From NCBI RefSeq assembly GCF_050433225.1, contig NZ_JBNPXQ010000008.1:124001-188000 (forward strand): a stretch of 64,000 bases of DNA, given 5' to 3'. Positions 58,553 to 64,000 of the stretch are shown piece by piece. Positions within the stretch are counted from its first letter, which is position 1. Every line of letters begins with the position of its first letter. Both the position numbers and the translations under genes were made by a program. Below the pieces are notes generated by a model. It was not told the origin of the DNA, searched no databases, and worked only from the letters and a program-made list of their open reading frames with translations. Origin of the DNA: Sphingomonas_D zeicaulis (GTDB taxonomy: Bacteria > Pseudomonadota > Alphaproteobacteria > Sphingomonadales > Sphingomonadaceae).

Positions 58553-58834
58553 CCTCCCCGGAACGGGGAGGGGGACCACGCGCTCGGCGCGTGGTGCTGC
58601 CGAGGCAGCCGATCCCACTGCCGTTCAAGCGATTAAGTCGGGGCCGGCCCCTCCACCACTGGCTTCGCCAGCGGTCGCCCTCCGCGACGCTGCCCGCCGG
58701 GGCGGACAATTCGGCCTGAGCCCAAAACCATCGCGCACAAACGAAAGCAGGAGCGGCGAGCCTAAGCCCGCCGCTCCAACATCTGCTGTGCAAATGATTC
58801 TCTCCCTAAACCGCGCCAGGGAAGCGACCAGAGA
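58553..58834. repeat. Hairpin-rich intergenic repeat region after greA
   Basis: About 300 nt without a gene. Three adjacent perfect hairpins: CTCCCCG-GAA-CGGGGAG (58554-58570), ACCACGCGC-TCG-GCGCGTGGT (58575-58595) and GCTGC-CGAG-GCAGC (58596-58609). These look like a REP-type element. The rest, to the DUF4170 gene, holds no frame with convincing codon bias and no clear promoter. Confidence 0.65.
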
Positions 58835-59065
58835 TCAGCTCTTGCTGGGCTCCAGCACGTCCGGCTCGAGCAGGCGGTGGAGGTGGACGACGACATACTT
58901 CATCTCGGCGTCGTCCACGGTGCGCTGTGCCGCGCCCCGCCAGGCCTTTTCAGCGCTGTTATAATCGGGGAAAAAGCCGACCACGTCGAGCGACGAGAGG
59001 TCGGCGAAGTCGAGGGTCTGGGGGTCCTTGACGCGACCGCCGAAAACGAGATGGATCTTGCTCAT
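58835..59065 (-). CDS. DUF4170 family protein
   Basis: 76 residues: MSKIHLVFGGRVKDPQTLDFADLSSLDVVGFFPDYNSAEKAWRGAAQRTVDDAEMKYVVVHLHRLLEP, matching the small inositol-monophosphatase-neighbour family DUF4170 by pattern. Compact alpha/beta, no signal peptide. Function unknown. It lies 45 nt after purB on the same strand and may be cotranscribed. Confidence 0.88.
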   Translation of the reverse strand: MSKIHLVFGGRVKDPQTLDFADLSSLDVVGFFPDYNSAEKAWRGAAQRTVDDAEMKYVVVHLHRLLEPDVLEPSKS

Positions 59066-59110
59066 AGCGGACTGACTAGCAGCCCGCCGTGACGCAGCAA
59101 AGTCCGCCGT

Positions 59111-60418
59111 TCAGACCGCCGCGCCGAACACGCGTGCGAAAATGGTATCCACATGCTTGAAATGGTAATCGAGGTCGAACTTCTCCTCGATTTCCTGCTC
59201 GCCGAGCGCCGCGGTGACCTCGGGGTCGGCCTTGAGCAGGTCGAGCAGCGAGAGTTCGCCGTCCGAATCCCACACCTTCATCGCGTTGCGCTGGACAAGT
59301 CGATACGCGTCCTCGCGGCTCACGCCGGCCTGGGTCAGCGCCAGCAGCACCCGCTGCGAATGGACGAGGCCGCCCATCCGATCGAGATTCTTCTGCATCC
59401 GCACCGGGTAGACGACGAGCTTGTCGACGACGCCGGTCAGGCGCGCGAGCGCGAAGTCGAGCGTGATCGTGGCGTCGGGGCCGATATAGCGCTCGACCGA
59501 GGAGTGGCTGATGTCGCGCTCATGCCATAGCGCCACATTCTCCAGCGCCGGGGTGACATAGCCACGCACCATGCGGGCGAGGCCGGTGAGGTTCTCGGTC
59601 AGCACCGGGTTGCGCTTGTGCGGCATCGCCGACGAGCCCTTCTGGCCGGGCGAGAAATATTCCTCGGCCTCGAGCACCTCGGTTCGCTGCAGATGGCGGA
59701 TCTCGGTGGCAAGGCGCTCGATCGAGCTGGCGATGACGCCGAGCGTGGCGAAATACATCGCATGGCGATCACGCGGGATCACCTGCGTCGAAACCGGCTC
59801 CACCGTCAGCCCCATCTTCTCCGCGACATGCGCCTCGACGCGCGGATCGATGTTGGCGAAGGTGCCGACCGCGCCGGAGATCGCGCAGGTGGCGACGTCT
59901 GCGCGCGCGGCGATCAGGCGGTCGCGGTTGCGCGCAAATTCGGCATAGGCCTGCGCCAGCTTGAGGCCGAAGGTGACCGGCTCGGCATGGATGCCGTGGC
60001 TGCGGCCGATCGTCGGGGTCAGCCTGTGCTCATAGGCGCGCCGCTTGATCACCTCGAGAAGCTTGTCGAGATCCTCCAGCAGGATGTCGGTGGCCCGCGC
60101 GAGTTGCACCGCGAGGCAGGTGTCGAGCACGTCGCTGCTGGTCATGCCCTGGTGCATGAAGCGCGCCTCGGGTCCGACATGCTCCGCGACGTTGGTGAGG
60201 AAGGCGATCACGTCATGCTTCACCTCGGCCTCGATCGCATCGATGCGATCTACCTCGAACGCGCCGCGTTCCCAGATCGCCGCGGCCGCTTCCTTCGGCA
60301 CCACGCCCAGTTCGGCGAGCGCGTCGGTGGCGTGCGCCTCGATCTCGAACCAGATGCGGAACTTCGCTTCGGGCGCCCAGAGCGCGGTCATGGCCGGGCG
60401 GCTGTAACGGGAAATCAT
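59111..60418 (-). CDS. purB: Adenylosuccinate lyase
   Basis: 435 residues. Fumarase/aspartase superfamily lyase acting twice in purine synthesis. The signature GSSAMPHKRNPV (near residue 260) holds the catalytic serine loop; other conserved parts are FMHQGMTSSDVLDTCLAVQL and GRSHGIHAEPVTFGLK with the catalytic His. ATG 60418 (MISRYSRPAMTALW) is chosen; the longer frame to 60505 is unsupported. Divergent from the EF-hand gene. Confidence 0.97.
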   Translation of the reverse strand: MISRYSRPAMTALWAPEAKFRIWFEIEAHATDALAELGVVPKEAAAAIWERGAFEVDRIDAIEAEVKHDVIAFLTNVAEHVGPEARFMHQGMTSSDVLDTCLAVQLARATDILLEDLDKLLEVIKRRAYEHRLTPTIGRSHGIHAEPVTFGLKLAQAYAEFARNRDRLIAARADVATCAISGAVGTFANIDPRVEAHVAEKMGLTVEPVSTQVIPRDRHAMYFATLGVIASSIERLATEIRHLQRTEVLEAEEYFSPGQKGSSAMPHKRNPVLTENLTGLARMVRGYVTPALENVALWHERDISHSSVERYIGPDATITLDFALARLTGVVDKLVVYPVRMQKNLDRMGGLVHSQRVLLALTQAGVSREDAYRLVQRNAMKVWDSDGELSLLDLLKADPEVTAALGEQEIEEKFDLDYHFKHVDTIFARVFGAAV

Positions 60419-60518
60419 GGTCGAGACCTTGTGGCAGGAGGAGAGGTCGATCGGGCAGGCCGACGCGGCGAGCCGCGCGCTAGCAGAGATGAACCGAGCC
60501 GGCAACCGAGTCGCGTGT

Positions 60519-60544
60519 GGAACGGACTTGCCGCTGTCAGGGTT
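60519..60544 (+). promoter_or_regulatory. Candidate EcfG-type promoter upstream of the EF-hand gene
   Basis: GGAAC (60519-60523), 17 nt, GGTT (60541-60544), one mismatch from the general stress consensus. The predicted start is near 60551, giving a leader of about 59 nt before the ATG. It suggests this periplasmic protein belongs to the PhyR-EcfG regulon. Confidence 0.5.
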
Positions 60545-60609
60545 AATTACTTACAGTTTCGGTATCCCTTCACTGCCGAAGCGACGCGAAATTAACAGGA
60601 GTATTCTGT

Positions 60610-61029
60610 ATGCTACGTTATGCTCTTCTGGCCAGCGCTCTTGCCTTTTCTGCTCCGGTACTTGCGCAGGAAATGACGCCGCAGTCGGCTGATCCTGCGA
60701 CCGCGGCGGCTACCGCCCCGCAGACCACGCCGGAGGCGGCTGCACCGCAGGAAGCTGCCCCGGCAGCGCCCGCTGCGACAGCGCAGCCGACGTCGGTCGC
60801 CGAAATCGTGAAGGCCGAGTTCCCGGCCTATGACAAGGACAGCACCGGCGATCTCAGCAAGGACGAATTCAGCACCTGGCTGATCGCGCTCAAGACCAAG
60901 TCGGATCCGAGCGCCGCTGCCGACCAGACCGCGCTCAGCACCTGGGCGGGTCAGGCCTTCGCCCAGGCGGATGCCGACAAGAGTGCGGCGGTGACCCAGA
61001 CCGAATTGACGAGTTTCCTCGGCGGCTGA
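60610..61029 (+). CDS. Periplasmic EF-hand protein
   Basis: 139 residues. Signal peptide MLRYALLASALAFSAPVLAQ with cleavage after AQ, then an Ala/Pro/Thr-rich stretch of about 40 residues, then two EF-hand loops: DKDSTGDLSKDE (canonical) and DADKSAAVTQTE (an Ala replaces the usual Gly at loop position 6). Probably a periplasmic calcium-binding protein. CAGGAG lies 8 nt before the ATG; a strong terminator follows at 61057. Single-gene transcript with a possible EcfG promoter. Confidence 0.85.
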   Translation: MLRYALLASALAFSAPVLAQEMTPQSADPATAAATAPQTTPEAAAPQEAAPAAPAATAQPTSVAEIVKAEFPAYDKDSTGDLSKDEFSTWLIALKTKSDPSAAADQTALSTWAGQAFAQADADKSAAVTQTELTSFLGG

Positions 61030-61056
61030 CGCAACAGCCCTTTCGGGGTCGCAGGG

Positions 61057-61093
61057 AAAGGCGGACCGGTTTCCGGTCCGCCTTTTCTTTTTT
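61057..61093 (+). terminator. Intrinsic terminator of the EF-hand gene
   Basis: AAAGGCGGACCGG (61057-61069), a TTT loop, CCGGTCCGCCTTT (61073-61085), then a T-rich tail. The stem is 13 bp. It separates this gene from convergent radC. Confidence 0.92.
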
Positions 61094-61107
61094 GGCGTAC
61101 GCCGCCG

Positions 61108-61815
61108 CTAGATCAGCCCGAGCGCCCGCATGCTGGCATGGCCCTGCGTGCCGATGATGACATGATCATGCACCTGGATGTCCATCCGCCGCCCCGCCTC
61201 GATGATGTCGCGGGTAAGGGTGATGTCCGCGCGGCTCGGTTGCGGGTCGCCGCTAGGGTGGTTGTGGACCAGGATCAGCGCGCTCGATCCCAGTTCGATC
61301 GCGCGGCGAATCACCTCGCGAACATGCACCGCTGCCTGGTCGATCGAACCTTCGCTCATCAGTTCGTCGCGAATCAGCATGTTCTTGGCGTTGAGATGGA
61401 GCACGCGAACGCGCTCGATCGCGCTATGCGCCATATCGACATGGAGATAGTCGAGCAGTGCCTGCCAATTGGAGAGGATCGGCCGTGCTTCCGCGGTGCT
61501 TCGCAGCATGCGCGCGGCGACCGCATTGACGATCTTGAGCGCGGCAATCGAACTGTCGCCGATGCCGCTTACCCGGCGCAGCGATTCGGCATCGGCGGCG
61601 AACAGCGAGCCAAGGCCGCCGAATTCGGCAAGCAGCCGTTTGGCATGTGGTTTGGTGTCGATCCGCGGCATCGCCAGCGCGAGCAGATATTCGACCAATT
61701 CATGGTCGAGCAGCCCATCGGCATCGGCGAGCAGCCTGCCGCGCAAGCGCGCGCGATGGCCTTCGCCATCCTTGCGTTCGGGCTTTTCGCCGCCTTGCCC
61801 CTTCGTTTCTCCCAC
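61108..61815 (-). CDS. radC: RadC family JAB-domain protein
   Basis: 235 residues from GTG 61815. N-terminal helix-hairpin-helix part (FGGLGSLFAADAESLRRVSGIGDSSIAALK) and the JAMM/JAB domain with the metal motif in LVHNHPSGDPQPSRADITLTRDI. Historically named for DNA repair, but a repair role is doubtful; the fold suggests a metalloprotease or related activity. The frame remains open to TTG 61869; GTG 61815 with AAGG 8 nt upstream is preferred. Confidence 0.92.
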   Translation of the reverse strand: MGETKGQGGEKPERKDGEGHRARLRGRLLADADGLLDHELVEYLLALAMPRIDTKPHAKRLLAEFGGLGSLFAADAESLRRVSGIGDSSIAALKIVNAVAARMLRSTAEARPILSNWQALLDYLHVDMAHSAIERVRVLHLNAKNMLIRDELMSEGSIDQAAVHVREVIRRAIELGSSALILVHNHPSGDPQPSRADITLTRDIIEAGRRMDIQVHDHVIIGTQGHASMRALGLI

Positions 61816-62018
61816 ATCGCCAGCCTTATGGGAGCGGGCGGGCCGCGTCCACCGCTCGAAATGTGGCAAGCGACGGCATTCCGCAGCAGGCGCTCATTCG
61901 GCGGCAAACGCATTGTGTTGCCACCGACGAACCATATCCTTAGGCCCGCGTTGTGGGCGCATGATTGGGAGCCGGCGGGAAGGATGACCATATCGGAGCC
62001 TTCTTCCGCGGAGCGGCG

Positions 62019-64000
62019 ATGACCGCCGTGTTGCGCCGGACGTTGCTGCTGGTCTTTGCGCTCCTGCTGGTGGCGCTGGCGGTTCTGTGGTTCCAGCGCA
62101 AGCCGATCGCCCGCAACTATATCGATGCCGAATTGGCGCGCCGCGGCGTGCGCGGCAGCTACGACCTCGTCGAACTCGCCCCGGGGCGGCAGCGCATCGA
62201 GCATCTGGTGCTCGGCGATCCGGCGCAACCGGACCTGACCGCGGACTGGGCGGAACTACGCATCACCTATCGGCTCGGCACGCCGCGCATCGCGGAGATA
62301 CGCGCCAGCGGGGTGCGACTGCGCGGCCGGATCGTCAACGGAACGCTCTCGCTGGGTGATCTCGACAAGCTGATGCCGGCGCCCAGCGGTGCGCCCTTTA
62401 GCCTGCCAGATCTGCGCGTGATGCTGCAGGATGCCCGGATGCGGCTCGATGCGCCGACCGGGCCGATTGGGCTGAAGCTCGATGGCAGCGGCAATCTGCG
62501 CAACGGCTTTCGCGGCCGGCTGGCGGCGGTTGCGCCGCGACTCGCGATTGCCGGCTGCACGCTCGCGCGGACGACCGCCTATGTCGATCTCAAGATCGTC
62601 GATCGCAGCCCGGCGCTGAGCGGCCCGGTGCGCACCGACACGCTCGATTGCCCCGCTTTGGCGCTACGCACCGGCCATGCGGATCTTCGTATCACCGCGG
62701 CGTTGTCCGAGGCGCTGGATGCCTGGTCGGGCGACGCGCGGCTGGCAATGGTGGCGGCGCGCTATGCGGATATTCGCGCGGCGCGAATCGGTGGCAAGCT
62801 GGATTTCGGCGGCAAGGCCGCGCGGACGCACGGCATGCTGCGCCTGACCGCGGCGCAAATCACAGCCCCCCAGGGGGCGGTGCGTGATTTCGGGATCGAT
62901 GGCGATTATGAGTTCGCCGGCGATCGGCTGCGCTTCAACGGCGGGGCGGGCGCGGCGTCCGCCCGGCTCGCGGATGCGACAATTGCGCAACTGCGCGGCA
63001 TTGGCGCCGGCGCGGCCGGTACGCCGGCGGGGCCGCTGGCAAGCGCGCTAGGCACTGCGCTTGCCAACGCCGCGCGTGAAGCCGCAGTCGATGCGCGGCT
63101 GTCATTGGCGTTTGGGCCGGATGGCGGCGCGGTCACGCTTTCGCGGTTGGCGCTCGACAGCGCGAGCGGCGCGCGGCTTGAGTTGAACGATGGGGCGGGC
63201 GTGCAGTTGCGCTGGCCGCAGGGCGATGCGCGCATCGATGGCGTGCTCGGCATCGGCGGCGGCGGGCTGCCCAACGGGGAGATCCGGCTGGCGCAGGCCA
63301 GCCCCGGCGGGCCGCTGACCGGCGAGGCGCGCTTCGCGCCCTATGCCGCCGGCGGTGCGAAGCTGACATTGGCGCCCATTACCTTCTCCGCGCTGCCGGA
63401 CGGCGCCCGCTTCGAGACGCGGATCACGCTGGATGGGCCACTGGCCGACGGCCGCGTGGAAGGGCTGAGCCTGCCGGTCAGCGGGCTGATCGACACGCGC
63501 GGAAATCTGGTGGTCAATCGCGCCTGTGCGCCGCTCGATTGGCGTTCGGTCAGCGCCGCGGGGCTGGTGCTGCGCCCGGCGCGGCTTGGGCTGTGCCCGG
63601 TTGAAGGCGGCGCACTGCTGGTGCTGACCGGCGGCCGGCTGCGCGGCGGCGCCTCGATCAATGCGCCGCGGCTCGCCGGGCGGCTGGGCAGCAGCCCGGT
63701 GACATTGGCGGCGAGCGGCGCGCGGGTGAAGCTGGGCGACGGCACGCTGGGGCTGTCTGATATCGCGGTGCGGCTCGGCGATGCGGACAGCCAGACCCGG
63801 CTCGACATCGGTCGGCTCGATGGCCGAATCGATGGCGGTGGGCTCGCCGGCACCTTCGCTGCACTTTCCGGGAAGATCGGCGCGATTCCGCTGCTTGTCT
63901 CCGAGGGGGAGGGCAAATGGCGGCTGCGCAATGGAATATTGGGGCTGGGCGCCGCGTTGCGCGTCGACGACGAAGCCACCCCCCCGCGATTCCAGCCGCT
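62019..64000 (+). CDS. YdbH/AsmA-like membrane-anchored envelope protein, 3' end outside the window
   Basis: A frame open from ATG 62019 to the right edge (660 codons seen, no stop). It begins with one membrane helix (VLRRTLLLVFALLLVALAVLWFQ), then long repeating beta-type segments of about 20-30 residues (IEHLVLGDPAQPDLTADWAELRITYRLGTPRIAEIRASGVRLRGRIVNG), as in AsmA/TamB/YdbH proteins that bridge inner and outer membranes for phospholipid transport. The size and the early part fit YdbH best. I cannot see the C-terminal domain that would settle the family. Confidence 0.7.
   Translation, partial: MTAVLRRTLLLVFALLLVALAVLWFQRKPIARNYIDAELARRGVRGSYDLVELAPGRQRIEHLVLGDPAQPDLTADWAELRITYRLGTPRIAEIRASGVRLRGRIVNGTLSLGDLDKLMPAPSGAPFSLPDLRVMLQDARMRLDAPTGPIGLKLDGSGNLRNGFRGRLAAVAPRLAIAGCTLARTTAYVDLKIVDRSPALSGPVRTDTLDCPALALRTGHADLRITAALSEALDAWSGDARLAMVAARYADIRAARIGGKLDFGGKAARTHGMLRLTAAQITAPQGAVRDFGIDGDYEFAGDRLRFNGGAGAASARLADATIAQLRGIGAGAAGTPAGPLASALGTALANAAREAAVDARLSLAFGPDGGAVTLSRLALDSASGARLELNDGAGVQLRWPQGDARIDGVLGIGGGGLPNGEIRLAQASPGGPLTGEARFAPYAAGGAKLTLAPITFSALPDGARFETRITLDGPLADGRVEGLSLPVSGLIDTRGNLVVNRACAPLDWRSVSAAGLVLRPARLGLCPVEGGALLVLTGGRLRGGASINAPRLAGRLGSSPVTLAASGARVKLGDGTLGLSDIAVRLGDADSQTRLDIGRLDGRIDGGGLAGTFAALSGKIGAIPLLVSEGEGKWRLRNGILGLGAALRVDDEATPPRFQP

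Overview
The window is high-GC chromosomal DNA from an alphaproteobacterium, most likely a sphingomonad (Sphingomonas or a close relative). Evidence: the gene order nagZ-scpA-scpB-tatABC, the neighbourhood ubiB-ubiE / mutM-rpsT-dnaA, a complete PhyR/NepR/EcfG general stress response locus, and the short GC-rich intergenic hairpins common in that group. Nearly all of it is coding. I saw no rRNA, tRNA, CRISPR array, intact insertion sequence or prophage.

Layout. 1-10.5 kb: a nucleotidyltransferase behind ubiE-ubiB, divergent mutM-rpsT-dnaA, then leftward lipoprotein, trpS, murJ and secB. 10.7-16 kb: a Tim44-domain protein, mltA and an Smr-domain protein in overlapping frames, an MHS-type transporter and alanine racemase. 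16-19 kb: polyhydroxyalkanoate genes (thiolase, PhaC-like hydrolase, divergent phaR). 19-24.8 kb: nagZ, scpAB, tatABC and a phospholipase D-like protein. 25-29.5 kb: the stress response locus: entericidin, a candidate C-rich small RNA, a PhyP-like protein, nepR, phyR, a tiny membrane protein and ecfG. Three EcfG-type promoters lie inside this locus and a fourth precedes an EF-hand protein at 60.6 kb.

30-33.8 kb: a quinone oxidoreductase, a DUF1192 protein and clpA. 33.8-44 kb: a compact six-gene leftward operon (gmhB, AGE-family epimerase, hldE, two TPR-GT9 glycosyltransferases, one helical protein of unknown function) with a divergent FkbM-like gene. It makes an ADP-heptose precursor and probably transfers the heptose to something, possibly a protein; base composition looks slightly lower in GC than the flanks. 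44-45.2 kb: a decayed gene. 45.2-53.3 kb: a VWA/MoxR pair, a conserved hypothetical, rpoD-dnaG, a GIY-YIG gene bounded by inverted repeats, and a GatB/YqeY protein. 53.4-64 kb: carA-carB-greA, a DUF4170 protein, purB, the EF-hand protein, radC and the start of a large YdbH/AsmA-like envelope protein that runs off the right edge.

Most interesting: (1) a compact leftward unit next to the stress locus, made of an EcfG-type promoter, about 97 nt with two hairpins each exposing seven cytosines in the loop, and a strong intrinsic terminator. It looks like an undescribed stress-induced small RNA resembling GsrN. (2) A PhyP-like protein that keeps the HisKA_2 histidine but has lost the ATPase signatures. 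(3) A heptose glycosylation operon with TPR-GT9 enzymes carrying a four-cysteine C-terminal motif, and with no hldD or gmhA beside it.
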